DNA from: Planctomycetota bacterium
GTDB taxonomy: Bacteria > Planctomycetota > UBA1135 > UBA2386
Assembly (NCBI GenBank): GCA_028281765.1
Contig: JANQJF010000071.1
Location: 1 to 64,000, forward strand
Direction: 5' to 3'
Length of the DNA: 64,000 nt
Part shown: piece by piece, positions 42,886-52,216 of the stretch
Position numbering within the stretch: the first letter of the stretch is position 1
Layout of the letters: the number at the start of each line of letters is the position of its first letter
Translations under genes and position numbers: made by a program
Notes under the pieces: model-generated
What the model was told of the DNA's origin: nothing
Database searches by the model: none
Seen by the model: the letters and a program-made list of their open reading frames with translations, nothing else

Positions 42886-43884
42886 TCAGTCGAGGCGGTG
42901 CATCGGAACCGGCTCCCCGCCGGTCATCAGCGAGCGCTGCGCGGCTTGCAGCACGCGGAGGGTCTGCAGGCCCGAGACCCCGTCGGTCAACGCCGGCTCG
43001 CGCGTCTTGATCGCGTCGAGGAACGCGGAGCACTCCTGGAAAAGCGGCTCGTCGTCGGCGAACTCGAGCTCGATGCCTTCGCCCTTGATCGGGACCGGGC
43101 CGTCGGGGCCCTGCTCGACGCGCTTGTCGTGGCGGATCAACTGCTTCGTGACGTCGTCGTAGGTCACCATGCCCTTCGAGCCGGTGACGACGAGGCGCTG
43201 CTCCTTGAACGGGTGCAGCCACGACACGAAGACGTGCGCGCGCACCCCGTTGTCGAACAGCATCGTGCTGACCGTCGAGTCGGCGATGTTCGCGGTGATG
43301 TAGTTCCCACCCACCGACGTGACCTGCAGCGGCGCGGCGCCGACCAACCGGAGGATGATCGCGACGTCGTGCGGCGCGAAGCTCCAGAGGATGTTCTCCT
43401 CCGTGCGAATCTTGCCGAGGTTCAGACGGTTCGAATAGATGTATTGGACCTTCCCGAGCTCACCCTCGCGCACCATCGAGCAAATGCGCCGAATCGCCGG
43501 ATGGTACTCGAGCACGTGGCCGACCATGAGCATGCGGCCCTTGGCCTGGGCCAACTGCACGAGCTCGGAAGCATGCGAGAGCTCGAGCGCCAGCGGCTTC
43601 TCGACGAAGACGTCCTTGCCGGCCTCCATCGCGAGCTTCGCCAACGAGTAGTGCGTCTCGGCCGGAGTCGCGAACACAACACCGTGCACGTCGGAGCCGA
43701 GCACGGCGTCGAGGTCCGCGGTGATGTCTGCATCAGGCGCGAGTTCGGCGGCCTTGGCGCGACCGGCTTCGGTCGCGTCACAGACAACGGCAAGCGCACC
43801 GGTGCGGGCGAAGTTGCGGACGAGGTTCTTCCCCCAGTAGCCGCAGCCAACGACCGCGACCTTGGGATCGCTGATAGTGCTCAC
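42886..43884 (-). CDS. Gfo/Idh/MocA oxidoreductase, WbpB/WlbA-like
   Basis: 332 residues. The N-terminal Rossmann motif is VAVVGCGYWGKNL, and the EKP motif is KDVFVEKPLAL. HVLEYHPAIRRI and FAPHDVAIILRL match UDP-N-acetylglucosaminuronate 3-dehydrogenases of the WbpB/WlbA group. With the aminotransferase 12 bases upstream it would make the 3-amino group of UDP-GlcNAc(3N)A from a 3-keto intermediate in the cytoplasm. It is the last gene of this minus-strand pair. Symbol left open because a paralogous pathway is possible. Confidence 0.82.
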   Translation of the reverse strand: MSTISDPKVAVVGCGYWGKNLVRNFARTGALAVVCDATEAGRAKAAELAPDADITADLDAVLGSDVHGVVFATPAETHYSLAKLAMEAGKDVFVEKPLALELSHASELVQLAQAKGRMLMVGHVLEYHPAIRRICSMVREGELGKVQYIYSNRLNLGKIRTEENILWSFAPHDVAIILRLVGAAPLQVTSVGGNYITANIADSTVSTMLFDNGVRAHVFVSWLHPFKEQRLVVTGSKGMVTYDDVTKQLIRHDKRVEQGPDGPVPIKGEGIELEFADDEPLFQECSAFLDAIKTREPALTDGVSGLQTLRVLQAAQRSLMTGGEPVPMHRLD

Positions 43885-43896
43885 GGGGAGCCCTCC

Positions 43897-45057
43897 CTAA
43901 CTGTCCTTCAGAATGTCGACGACTTGCTCGACGACGTATTCGATCTCGCTTTCGCGAAGTCCCGAGAATACCGGAAGTGCCAAGGTCTCGGCAGCGGCTT
44001 TCTCCGCCACCGGAAAATCCCCCGCGGTGTGCCCGCACGCAGCGAAACACTCCTGCATGTGCATCGGCACCGGGTAGTAGATCTCGGAGCCGACGCCACG
44101 CTCGCCGAGCTCGGCGCGCACCGCGTCGCGGCGACCGCCGCCGAAGCGCACGACGAACTGGTTGTAGATGTGGCTGTCCTGCACGCGCACCGGGAGGCCG
44201 ATCTCGTGCGGGGCGACCTCGGTCGGCTCCGCGCTGACGACGCCAGCGGCGCGGAAGAGCCGCTCGTAGAGCGCGGCGTTCGCGCGGCGCTTCTCGGTGT
44301 CGGCCGGGAGGCGCGGCAGCTTCGCACGCACGAATGCGGCCTGCAGCGGGTCGAGGCGGAAGTTGCCGCCGACGACCTTGTGGTAGTACTTCGGCTTGCC
44401 GCCGTGCTGACGCATCAGGCGCGCCTTGTCGGCGAGCTCCTGGTCGTTGGTCGTGACGACGCCCCCATCGCCGAGGCAGCCGAGGTTCTTCGAGGGGAAA
44501 AACGAGAAGCAGCCATAGTCGGCCATCGAACCGGCGCCCTGGCCGTTCCACTGCGCGCCGATCGCCTGCGCCGCGTCTTCGATGACCGCGATGCCACGCT
44601 CCTTGGCGAGATCCATGATCGCGCCGACGTCGGTGCACTGGCCGTAGAGGTGCACGGGCATGATCACCTTCGTCTTGTCGGTGATCTTGGCCGCGATGTG
44701 CTCGGCGGTCGTGTTGTAGGTGATCGGGTCGACGTCGACGAAGACGGGCTTCGCGCCGGTACGCCAGATCGTGCCGGCCGTCGCGAAGAACGTGTAGGTC
44801 GGGCAAATCACCTCGTCGCCCTGACCGACGCCGAGCGCCATCAGGGTGCACATCAGCGCATCCGTTCCCGAGGAGACGCCAATCGCGTGCTTCGCTCCGG
44901 TGAACTCCGCGATCTCGGCTTCGAGGCCTTCGACCTCGGGGCCCATGATGTAACGGCCGGACGTCAGGACGCGCTCGAACGCGTCGCGCAGCTCACCCAT
45001 CAGGTCGTCTTCGACGCGCGTAAGATCGAGAAGCGGAACCTTGGTGATTTGTGTCAC
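43897..45057 (-). CDS. DegT/DnrJ/EryC1 aminotransferase, WbpE/WlbC-like
   Basis: 386 residues. PLP-site features are GVSSGTDALMCTLMALGVG, the Asp-containing VIEDAAQAIGA and the lysine in CFSFFPSKNLGCLGDGG. These match sugar aminotransferases such as WbpE, which aminate the C3 keto group of a UDP-hexuronic acid with glutamate. Start is GTG 45057. The adjacent Gfo/Idh gene supports the assignment. It is divergent from the RAYT-like gene. Confidence 0.87.
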   Translation of the reverse strand: MTQITKVPLLDLTRVEDDLMGELRDAFERVLTSGRYIMGPEVEGLEAEIAEFTGAKHAIGVSSGTDALMCTLMALGVGQGDEVICPTYTFFATAGTIWRTGAKPVFVDVDPITYNTTAEHIAAKITDKTKVIMPVHLYGQCTDVGAIMDLAKERGIAVIEDAAQAIGAQWNGQGAGSMADYGCFSFFPSKNLGCLGDGGVVTTNDQELADKARLMRQHGGKPKYYHKVVGGNFRLDPLQAAFVRAKLPRLPADTEKRRANAALYERLFRAAGVVSAEPTEVAPHEIGLPVRVQDSHIYNQFVVRFGGGRRDAVRAELGERGVGSEIYYPVPMHMQECFAACGHTAGDFPVAEKAAAETLALPVFSGLRESEIEYVVEQVVDILKDS

Positions 45058-45126
45058 GAGAAGGGGTCTCCAGGTACGGCTAGGGCCTAGGAAGGGCCCA
45101 GGTTAGCGCTTGGCAATCTGCCGGAC

Positions 45127-45147
45127 ACTCCAGAATTTCGTTGGAGT
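45127..45147. promoter_or_regulatory. Small inverted repeat in a divergent promoter region
   Basis: ACTCCA-N9-TGGAGT sits between the aminotransferase gene and the RAYT-like gene. It could be an operator or a weak hairpin; only 6 bp pair. Confidence 0.25.
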
Positions 45148-45178
45148 TCTCGGTCGACCGGAAGTCCCATATCAAGCG

Positions 45179-46057
45179 ATGGCAGCGAAGAAGAAGAAGC
45201 AACAGCGGAAGCCGGCCGGCAAGAAGGCGGTCAAGAAGACCACCGGCAGCAAGGGCCGACGCGTCACGAAAAAGACGCCAGCCAAGAAGAAGGCGGCGAA
45301 GAAGGCTACGACCAAGAAGAAGTCGGTTCGCAAGCCGGCAACCAAGAAGAAGGTCGTCAAGAAGGCCCGAAAGAAGGTCAGCAAGAAGAAGCCCGCGTTC
45401 GGCTGGGGCGGCGCGCGCCCCGGAGCCGGCCGTCCGCCGAAGGGCGACAAGCCGATGGCGTCCCACGCGAAGAAGGGCGCACTCCCGAAGGGCTGCCCGC
45501 TGCTCGTGACGACGCCGCTCCGGCCGGGCCTCCCGAGCCTGCGGCGCACGCGCGAGTACGAGATCCTGCGGGAGCAGTTCGAGCTCGGCTGCGACCGGTT
45601 CGGGTTCCGCCTGTGCCACTACTCGGTCGGCAAGGACCACTACCACATGATTTGCGAGGCGCCGAATCGCAACGCGATGTCCCGCGGGCTGCAGGGCCTC
45701 ACGATTCGCATCGCGCGCGCGCTCAACCGACACTGGGGCCGCAAGGGCAAGGTGTTCTCGGACCACTACGACGAACGCAGCCTCGAGACCCCACAGGAGG
45801 TCCGCCAGGGCCTAGTGTTCGTCCTGAACAACGCGAAGCGACTCAAGTACCGCCCGGCGTCCAAGATCGACCTCTACTCGTCCGGCCCGTGGTTCGACGG
45901 CTGGAAGGGATCGGCCAAGGCGTCCGGCCACGAGGACTGGGAGCTGCCGATCGTGCAGCCGCGATTCGCACTGCTGAAATCGAGCTGGCGCCGCCTCGGC
46001 AAGATCTCGCCCACCGAGATCCAGCAGCCGCTGAAGCGCCGCAGCGCGTTCGACTAG
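45179..46057 (+). CDS. RAYT-like (Y1 transposase) protein with histone H1-like N-terminal tail
   Basis: 292 residues. Residues 1-75 are Lys/Ala/Thr-rich repeats (TKKTPAKKKAAKKATTKKKS) like histone H1 or bacterial HctB/AlgR3 tails, followed by GWGGARPGAGRPPKGDKP, an AT-hook-like basic-proline element. The rest is a Y1/REP-associated transposase domain with an HUH motif (DHYHMI) and MSRGLQGLTIRIARALNRHW then GRKGKVFSDHY. In the helix where relatives have the nicking tyrosine (xYxxxNPxxAG or RYVLxNAxKH) it reads LVFVLNNAKRL, Phe for Tyr. Catalysis may be lost and the protein kept as a DNA-binding factor. No flanking repeats prove mobility. Confidence 0.78.
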   Translation: MAAKKKKQQRKPAGKKAVKKTTGSKGRRVTKKTPAKKKAAKKATTKKKSVRKPATKKKVVKKARKKVSKKKPAFGWGGARPGAGRPPKGDKPMASHAKKGALPKGCPLLVTTPLRPGLPSLRRTREYEILREQFELGCDRFGFRLCHYSVGKDHYHMICEAPNRNAMSRGLQGLTIRIARALNRHWGRKGKVFSDHYDERSLETPQEVRQGLVFVLNNAKRLKYRPASKIDLYSSGPWFDGWKGSAKASGHEDWELPIVQPRFALLKSSWRRLGKISPTEIQQPLKRRSAFD

Positions 46058-46713
46058 CCGCGCTCGCGGAACTCGCGGTAGCCCTTCTCACCGGTCGCGA
46101 GGTCCTCGGGCAGCGCGGCATCCTCGTCCAGGTCCATGCAACGGAGGACGCCATCCTCTTCGCGATACCGAAAGCGGCTCTCCGGGCAGACGAAGTTGCC
46201 CTCGGCGTCGCGGTCCTCGAGTCGATGGCCGTGCCGGCTCATCCAGCCCTTCTGCTGCGCCGGCACGCCCATCATCAGCGCGTAGTCGGGGACGTCCTTG
46301 GTCACGACCGCCCCCGCGGACACGAACGCGTACCGACCGACCGTGGTGCCGCACACGATCGTCGAGTTCGCGCCGATCGTGCAGCCGCGGCGCAGACGCG
46401 TGGTCTCGTAGAGCGAACGACGCACGACCTGCGAACGCGGGTTGCTGATATTCGTCAGCACGCACGACGGCCCGAGGAACACGTCGTCCTCGACGATCGT
46501 CCCCTCGTAGAGCGAGACGTTGTTCTGGATCTTGACGTTGTTGCCGATCTCAACCTGCGACGCGACGAACACGTTCTGACCAAGGTTGCAGCGCTCGCCG
46601 AGCTTCGCGCCCTTCATGATATGGCTGAAGTGCCAGATCGCGGAGCCTTCGCCGATTTCACACGGCTGATCGACGTAGGCGGATTCGTGAACGCGGTAGG
46701 AGAGATCGACCAT
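46054..46713 (-). CDS. Left-handed beta-helix acetyltransferase, WbpD/WlbB-like
   Basis: 219 residues with hexapeptide repeats (IGNNVKIQNNVSLYEGTIVE, IGANSTIVCGTTVGRYAFVS) and the active-site block SAIWHFSHIMKGAKLG that typifies WbpD/WlbB, which acetylate the 3-amino group of UDP-GlcNAc(3N)A from acetyl-CoA. The C-terminus has a Cys pair region (FVCPESRFRY...LRCMDLD), common in this group. ATG 46713 gives the family start. It begins 11 bases after the glycosyltransferase gene. Its stop overlaps that of the convergent RAYT-like gene. Confidence 0.88.
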   Translation of the reverse strand: MVDLSYRVHESAYVDQPCEIGEGSAIWHFSHIMKGAKLGERCNLGQNVFVASQVEIGNNVKIQNNVSLYEGTIVEDDVFLGPSCVLTNISNPRSQVVRRSLYETTRLRRGCTIGANSTIVCGTTVGRYAFVSAGAVVTKDVPDYALMMGVPAQQKGWMSRHGHRLEDRDAEGNFVCPESRFRYREEDGVLRCMDLDEDAALPEDLATGEKGYREFRERG

Positions 46714-46724
46714 CGGGTGCAAGG

Positions 46725-47969
46725 CTACGGCGCAGGCGATATCCCTGCCAGGACGCGCTGACCGAGCACGTCTTCGAACAGCGCCCCGGTCTCGAAGCGA
46801 TGGTTGCCGTCCCGCGGGTATTCCCGGTCGAGCCGGCCATCGCGCCACGCCGCAAACGCCGACAGCAGTCCGTCGGCGACGGCGGCCGGGTCGTCGGAAG
46901 GCACGCAGGCGCCCGCCCCCGTCGACTCGAGGATGCGAGCCGCTTCGTTGCCGCGAGCGAGCGCGAACACCGGCCGCTCGACGGCGAGATAGTCGAACAG
47001 CTTGCGCGTCGCGATCGAGCGCTGGTTCGGCGGCGTCAGGAGCAGGAGCATCGTCGCGCCCGCGGCGACTCGCTGCGCGCCGACGTAGTCACACTCCGCC
47101 AGCTCCTGCACGACGTCCGCGAGGGGCGACTGGCTCCAGATCGCTCGCTCGTCGTCGGTGAACCGACCCAGCAACGTCAAACGGAACGCACGCGCGAAGT
47201 CCGCGTCTTCCGCGAGGGCACGCACCAGTCCGGAGAAGAACACCTGCGGCGCCGAGGTCCCACGCGACAGACTCATGCGACCGGTGTAGACGAGTTCGAA
47301 TCGATCCGGCGGCGGCGCGACCTCGCCCGTTTCGGGCTTGGTGAAGCCCGTCGGCAGGCAGTGGATCGCATCGCGCTTCGCGGGGAAACGCGCCTGCAGG
47401 TCCTCGGCGATCGGCAGCGTCGCGGCGGTCACCCAGTCCGCGCGTTCGACGACGTTCGCCTCCAGCCGCTTCTCGACGGCGCGACGCAGCGGCAGCCGCG
47501 CCTCCGCGCGATGCGGTTCGAACGTCCACCCGTCGCGGAAGTCGGCGAGCCACGCGCACCCGGACCGTCGTTTCAAGAACGCGCCTACGCGGTGCATCGA
47601 TTCCGGCGGAGCCGTCGTCACGACGAGATCGAACGGTGTCGCATCCGCGCTCTCGGCCACTTCGCGGATCGCCCGGCGCACCCACAGCACGAACCCGTCG
47701 GGCACGAACACCCAACGGCGCGCGAAGCGTCGCAGCGGATTGCGCGACGCCCGCGGCGCCCCCCCGGCGTCGCTCGGCGGCGCGGCGAGCAGTCCCGGCA
47801 GCGGCACGCTCAGGAGTTCACCGCCACGCTGCGCGCGGTCGATCGGCTGCGGCGTCAGCACGCGCACGCGATCCCCGCGGCGCACGAAGTAGTCCTCGAG
47901 CGCGAGCGAACGCGCAACACCTCCGGAGATCTCTGGGGGGTAGTGAAAGGCGACGAGCAGTACTTCCAA
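46725..47969 (-). CDS. Glycosyltransferase, GT-B fold (group 1-like)
   Basis: 414 residues from TTG 47969, two bases after the asparagine-synthase stop. The N-terminus LLVAFHYPPEISGGVARSLA is typical of cytoplasmic GT4-type enzymes. Further blocks are WLADFRDGWTFEPH, LPTGFTKPE, ELVYTGRMSLSRG and the C-terminal TPPNQRSIATRKLFDYLAVE, the family's glutamate region. It transfers a sugar to the growing polysaccharide repeat. No ATG lies near, so the TTG start is chosen for the coupling and the family length. Confidence 0.82.
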   Translation of the reverse strand: MEVLLVAFHYPPEISGGVARSLALEDYFVRRGDRVRVLTPQPIDRAQRGGELLSVPLPGLLAAPPSDAGGAPRASRNPLRRFARRWVFVPDGFVLWVRRAIREVAESADATPFDLVVTTAPPESMHRVGAFLKRRSGCAWLADFRDGWTFEPHRAEARLPLRRAVEKRLEANVVERADWVTAATLPIAEDLQARFPAKRDAIHCLPTGFTKPETGEVAPPPDRFELVYTGRMSLSRGTSAPQVFFSGLVRALAEDADFARAFRLTLLGRFTDDERAIWSQSPLADVVQELAECDYVGAQRVAAGATMLLLLTPPNQRSIATRKLFDYLAVERPVFALARGNEAARILESTGAGACVPSDDPAAVADGLLSAFAAWRDGRLDREYPRDGNHRFETGALFEDVLGQRVLAGISPAP

Positions 47970-47971
47970 GT

Positions 47972-49753
47972 TCAGTCCCGCCGACGGACGCAGAGGTCGT
48001 GCCACCGAGTGGCGCACAGGACCTTCCAGGACATGCGATGGTAGGCACCGCGGTCGAGTTCTTCCAGCGCGGCGCGCGCGTGCTGCCGACCGTTCGGCAC
48101 CTCGCTCCACAGCGGATCGGCAGCGGCCTCGCGAACAGCGTCGCAAAGCGGGCCCCGGATCCATTGCGTCTCGGGGACTGCGAACGCGGTCTTGTCGCGG
48201 CGATAGAGCACGGACTCGGGCACGCGACCCCGCATCGCGGTGCGCAACAGCGCCTTCGGGAATCCGTCCGCAGCGCAGTCCCGCGCCGACAGACGCACGG
48301 CCGCTTCGACGAGCCGGTGATCCAAGAACGGGAGCCGGGCCTCGACGCCGAACGACATCGAGTTGCGATCCGCGTAGCGCAGCAGCGACGGCAGACTCAG
48401 CCGCAACAGCGACGCGCGCAACGCCGCGGACAGACAGTCCGGAAGTCCCGTCGTCCGCCCGCGGAAGCGACTCAACACGACGCTGCCCAAAAGTAACGCG
48501 TACGGGAACCGCGGCCCGACGAACGCGCGCAACGCGCGATGCGCAGCGAAGAACCCGTCGGTCCGCCAGAGCGCCGCGAGCGCTTTCGGCACCACCCAGT
48601 CGTAGCCACCGAACAGCTCGTCCGCCCCCTGCCCGTCGAACATCACGCGCAAGCCGAGTTCGGACGCGCGCCGGAACACGCACCGCTGCGCGTAGATCGA
48701 CGGCCCGAGGAAGGGCTCGCCCTGCCGCGCGATCAGCTCGTCGAGTTCGGCGGCGCAGCCTTCTCCGGTGACCTCGACGAACTCGACTTCGAGATCCAGA
48801 TGCTCGGCGACTTCGCGCACGAGAGTGCGCTCGTCCGCTTCGGGCACGGGCGCGTACGCGTGCACCCCGACGTAGCGCATGCTCGACGCCTCCTCGGCCT
48901 GCTGCCGCACGGCGGCGACGACGCTCGGCGAGTCGACCCCACCGCTGATACTCGTCCCGATCGGCACATCGCTCCGGAGTCGCAGACGCACCGAGTCGTC
49001 GAACAGCTCACGGAGTTCGTCCGCGGTCAGCGGCGGCGCATCGCGCTCCGGCTCGGGCAGATTCCAGTAGGGCGACTCCGTGCAATTCACGCGGCCGTCC
49101 TCGACGTCGGCGATCAGCCGATGCCCGGCCGGCAGCTCACGAATCCCGCGGAAGAAGGTTTCCGCATGACGCTCCTGCCACGAAGTCGCCATGAACTCGT
49201 CGAGGCGTTCGGCATCGAGAGCACGCGGTACGGGAGCCCCGAAGCGCAGCACGGACTCGAGCTCCGAACCGAACACGAGACCCGCCAGACCAGACCAGTA
49301 GAAGAACGGCTTCTCGCCGAGACGATCCCTCGCGCAGAAGAGCCGGCGTCGCCGCGCGTCCCAGATCGCGAACGCGAACATGCCGTTGAGCTTCTGGACG
49401 CAGTCCTCGCCCCACTCGCGATACGCCGCGAGCAACACCTCGGTGTCGCCCGTGGTCGTGAACTGGTGCGAACGCGCGCTCAGCTCGTCGCGCAGCTCGA
49501 CGTAGTTGTAGATCTCGCCGTTGTAGACCGTGCACAGGTCGTTGCGCACCATCGGCTGGTTCGCCGCTTCGCTGAGATCGAGGATCGAAAGGCGCCGGTG
49601 CCCGAACGCGACGAGGACGTCCCCGAGGTCGCTACTCCATCGCCCCTCGGCATCCGGTCCCCGCGTGAGGATCGGCGCGAGCATCGCGGCAATCCGCCGG
49701 TTCCCGGTGTCGACATGCGACCGACCTACGGCAAACCCGGCAATCCCACACAC
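47972..49753 (-). CDS. AsnB-like glutamine-dependent amidotransferase (first copy)
   Basis: 593 residues. Class II glutaminase domain with Cys2 (MCGIAGF), RLSILDLS and YNGEIYNYVELR, then the ATP-pyrophosphatase domain with SGGVDS and DGQGADELFGGY. In O-antigen clusters such enzymes (WbpS type) often amidate uronic acids of the polysaccharide instead of making asparagine. The setting between UDP-sugar genes favours that. It is followed two bases later by a glycosyltransferase gene and preceded by the epimerase gene (4-base gap). Confidence 0.87.
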   Translation of the reverse strand: MCGIAGFAVGRSHVDTGNRRIAAMLAPILTRGPDAEGRWSSDLGDVLVAFGHRRLSILDLSEAANQPMVRNDLCTVYNGEIYNYVELRDELSARSHQFTTTGDTEVLLAAYREWGEDCVQKLNGMFAFAIWDARRRRLFCARDRLGEKPFFYWSGLAGLVFGSELESVLRFGAPVPRALDAERLDEFMATSWQERHAETFFRGIRELPAGHRLIADVEDGRVNCTESPYWNLPEPERDAPPLTADELRELFDDSVRLRLRSDVPIGTSISGGVDSPSVVAAVRQQAEEASSMRYVGVHAYAPVPEADERTLVREVAEHLDLEVEFVEVTGEGCAAELDELIARQGEPFLGPSIYAQRCVFRRASELGLRVMFDGQGADELFGGYDWVVPKALAALWRTDGFFAAHRALRAFVGPRFPYALLLGSVVLSRFRGRTTGLPDCLSAALRASLLRLSLPSLLRYADRNSMSFGVEARLPFLDHRLVEAAVRLSARDCAADGFPKALLRTAMRGRVPESVLYRRDKTAFAVPETQWIRGPLCDAVREAAADPLWSEVPNGRQHARAALEELDRGAYHRMSWKVLCATRWHDLCVRRRD

Positions 49754-49757
49754 GCGA

Positions 49758-50810
49758 TCAGGCCCGCAGCTCGCGAACGATGACGTCGCCCGCGGTCCCG
49801 TCTCCGTACACGGCCGGCGCGTCGGTCACCGGCGCATCGGCCCAGGCGATCGCGTCCCGGATGGCCTGCTCCGACGAGCCCACCACGCGGTTCGCGCCGA
49901 TCTCGACCAGCTCGACCCACTCGGTCTCGTCCCGCATCGTCACGCAGCGTTTGCCGAACCAGAACGCTTCCTTCTGCAGTCCACCCGAATCCGTCAGCAC
50001 GAAGCGGGCGGCCTCGAGAAGGCCCAGCATTTCGAAGTACGAGACCGGCTCGACGATGCGCAGCGATCCCTGCGGCGAGATCCCGAGCCGCTCGAAGGTC
50101 GCGGCCGTGCGGGGATGCAGCGGCAGCACGACGGGAATGTCCGAACCCTCGAGCGCGGCGACGATGCCGCGCAGGCGTTCGGGCTCGTCGGTGTTCTCGG
50201 CGCGGTGCAGCGTCGCGAGCGCGAACGGCCCGTCGATCGACGGCGCGATCGCTTTCTGCCGGTAGTGCTCGACGGCGTCGGCCATGACGTCGCCGACGAC
50301 GCGCACTCCATCGTGGATGCCTTCGTTCGCGAGGTGCTTCTTCGAAACCTCGGACGGGCAGAACAGCCACTGCGACACGTGGTCGGTCAGCACGCGGTTG
50401 ACCTCTTCGGGCATCGCGCGGTTGAAGCTGCGAAGACCGGCCTCGACGTGCGCGACCGGCACGTGCAGCTTGGCCGCCGCCAGGGCCGCCGCGAGCGTCG
50501 AATTCGTGTCGCCGTAGACGAGCACGACGTCCGGGCTGCGCGCGAGGATCTCCCGCTCGATCCCCGCGAGCATCGCGCCGGTGGTCTCCCCGTGCCGCCC
50601 CGACCCGACCGCGAGATCCACGACCGGCCGCGGGATGTCCATCTGCTCGAAGAACACCTCGCTCATGCCGTGATCGTAGTGCTGGCCCGTGTGGACGATC
50701 TCCTCTTCGATCGCGGGGCCGCCCGCCGCGCGCGCGCGAAGCACTGCGCGGCTGACGACCGCCGCCTTCACGAACTGGGGGCGCGCGCCCACGACGGTGA
50801 GGATCTTCAT
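49758..50810 (-). CDS. UDP-N-acetylglucosamine 2-epimerase family, WecB/WbpI-like
   Basis: 350 residues. Non-hydrolysing 2-epimerase signatures are VVGARPQFVKAAVV, HTGQHYD, YGDTNSTLAAALAA, HVEAGLRSF, LATLHRAENTD and LTDSGGLQKEA. WecB makes UDP-ManNAc; WbpI acts on UDP-GlcNAc3NAcA. The neighbouring WbpB, WbpE and WbpD homologues favour the WbpI role. ATG 50810 was chosen from the family start. CCCTCCCG instead of a Shine-Dalgarno precedes it. Confidence 0.9.
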   Translation of the reverse strand: MKILTVVGARPQFVKAAVVSRAVLRARAAGGPAIEEEIVHTGQHYDHGMSEVFFEQMDIPRPVVDLAVGSGRHGETTGAMLAGIEREILARSPDVVLVYGDTNSTLAAALAAAKLHVPVAHVEAGLRSFNRAMPEEVNRVLTDHVSQWLFCPSEVSKKHLANEGIHDGVRVVGDVMADAVEHYRQKAIAPSIDGPFALATLHRAENTDEPERLRGIVAALEGSDIPVVLPLHPRTAATFERLGISPQGSLRIVEPVSYFEMLGLLEAARFVLTDSGGLQKEAFWFGKRCVTMRDETEWVELVEIGANRVVGSSEQAIRDAIAWADAPVTDAPAVYGDGTAGDVIVRELRA

Positions 50811-50829
50811 CGGGAGGGATGTTGTGGTT

Positions 50830-50895
50830 GGGCAGGCGCAAGCGCAAGCGCACGTGCACGAAACGTTCCCGTGGCCCTTGCCCCTGCGCACCTTC
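50830..50895 (-). repeat. Dispersed intergenic repeat, copy 3
   Basis: On the minus strand GCAGGGGCAAGGGCCACGGG is close to GCAGGGGCACGGGCATGGGA of copy 2, and GCAGGCGCAAGCGCAAGCGC (plus strand) matches its hexamer block in the other order. It lies in the divergent region between the epimerase and transglutaminase-like genes. Confidence 0.5.
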
Positions 50896-50962
50896 CGACG
50901 AACCTCGAAAAACCCGTGCCATTCCCTCACCCCTTCCGGTTTCTCCCACACCGGAGGGCACG

Positions 50963-52213
50963 ATGGGATCGAGCACGCCACCAAGACCGACCTGCAGTCC
51001 GCACCGCGTCGCACTCGCCATCCTCTGCCTCACCGCCATCGCCGTCATCGCTTGGCTCCGTCACGACGCGCCCACCGCCGCGTATCTGCGTACGACCACC
51101 CTCGAGTCCCTGATTCGAAACGCCCTCGAACTCACCGATCCTCGCTATTCTCCCGACCGGCTCGGCAAACCCCGCGGCCAGCTCGACACCGTCTTCGACT
51201 ACGACTTCGAACGGCTCGAAGCGATCCGTCGACGGCTCGACGGTGTCGACCGACGTGCCGTGCTCGCCGAGCTCTTCGACCGGATCTCGCACGACTGCAC
51301 GACCGACCACGACCGCCACGTCGCGGTCCTCGAGTTCTGCAACAAGTGCGGCTTCTACAACGCGATCCAGCCGATGTGGCCCGATCGCACGCCGGTCTTC
51401 GATCCGCTGATCTGCCTCGAGCTCGCCGAACAACGTTGCGGCCACTCCGCGCGTGTCGCTGCGTCGCTACTCGACGCAGGCGGCTACGAGACGCGGATCG
51501 TCCAGCTGGGCGGACACCTCATCGCCGAGGTGTTCTACGACGACGACTGGCACTACCTCGACGCGACGTCGTTCGGCGGGCGCTGGACCGTGACCGACGC
51601 CGACGGCTCGATTCCGAGCGTCCACGAGCTCGGCCACCGCCCGTTCGCGATCGACGCGGGACCTTCGTACGTCGAACCCAATCAGCCCAACACGCCGATC
51701 GGCAGCGGGATCTATCCGTCCTACTACTACTTCTCGCAGCGCGCCTACACGGTGCCCGCGAAGACCTACAGGAAGCTCGCGACCGCGGGCGAAGAGGCGG
51801 CGAGTCGCAACTACGGGTGGGAATTCTCGCGCGCGCTCCGCGACGAGTCGCGGCCGCTCTACGACTTCGCTCCGAAGCATCTGCCGTCGACTCCCGGCAC
51901 TCCGCAACTCGACGGTGATCGCATCACGTGGCGCGCATCGACCGACCCCGACGGCGACCTGATGGGCTACCGTGTCTATGTCGGGTCGCGTTCTCGTGGA
52001 TGGTGCTACGGCAAGGGCTGGCGACCGGAGATGTACGACGGACGACTGTCGCTGCCGCCCGGAGACCGCGCCGTGCTCGAGACGGCCGAAGCTTCGATCG
52101 ATGCTCCCCCGACTCGGCCGGCCTACGTGACCGTCATGGCATTCGATCGGCACGGCGAATCGGTCGGCCGCGAGCTCTATCCGATGTCGCCGGAGCTCGC
52201 GCTCACCGACTGA
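50963..52213 (+). CDS. Membrane-anchored transglutaminase-like protein
   Basis: 416 residues. GGAGGG lies six bases before ATG 50963. One membrane helix (VALAILCLTAIAVIAWL) anchors the N-terminus. A papain-like transglutaminase core is suggested by RCGHSARVAASLLDAGGYET with the Cys, GGHLIAEVFYDDDWHYLDAT with the His and Asp. The C-terminal 110 residues look like a fibronectin-type beta domain (ITWRASTDPDGDLMGYRVYV). It probably acts outside the cytoplasm on protein or peptide cross-links; the substrate is unknown. It is the only plus-strand gene in this part of the polysaccharide locus. Confidence 0.72.
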   Translation: MGSSTPPRPTCSPHRVALAILCLTAIAVIAWLRHDAPTAAYLRTTTLESLIRNALELTDPRYSPDRLGKPRGQLDTVFDYDFERLEAIRRRLDGVDRRAVLAELFDRISHDCTTDHDRHVAVLEFCNKCGFYNAIQPMWPDRTPVFDPLICLELAEQRCGHSARVAASLLDAGGYETRIVQLGGHLIAEVFYDDDWHYLDATSFGGRWTVTDADGSIPSVHELGHRPFAIDAGPSYVEPNQPNTPIGSGIYPSYYYFSQRAYTVPAKTYRKLATAGEEAASRNYGWEFSRALRDESRPLYDFAPKHLPSTPGTPQLDGDRITWRASTDPDGDLMGYRVYVGSRSRGWCYGKGWRPEMYDGRLSLPPGDRAVLETAEASIDAPPTRPAYVTVMAFDRHGESVGRELYPMSPELALTD

Positions 52214-52216
52214 ACG

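Noticed and set aside
50840-50860. GCGCAAGCGCAAGCG units as a possible CRISPR or VNTR array
   Set aside because: The hexamers are contiguous and few, with no spacers. They are better explained as the internal part of the dispersed repeat.
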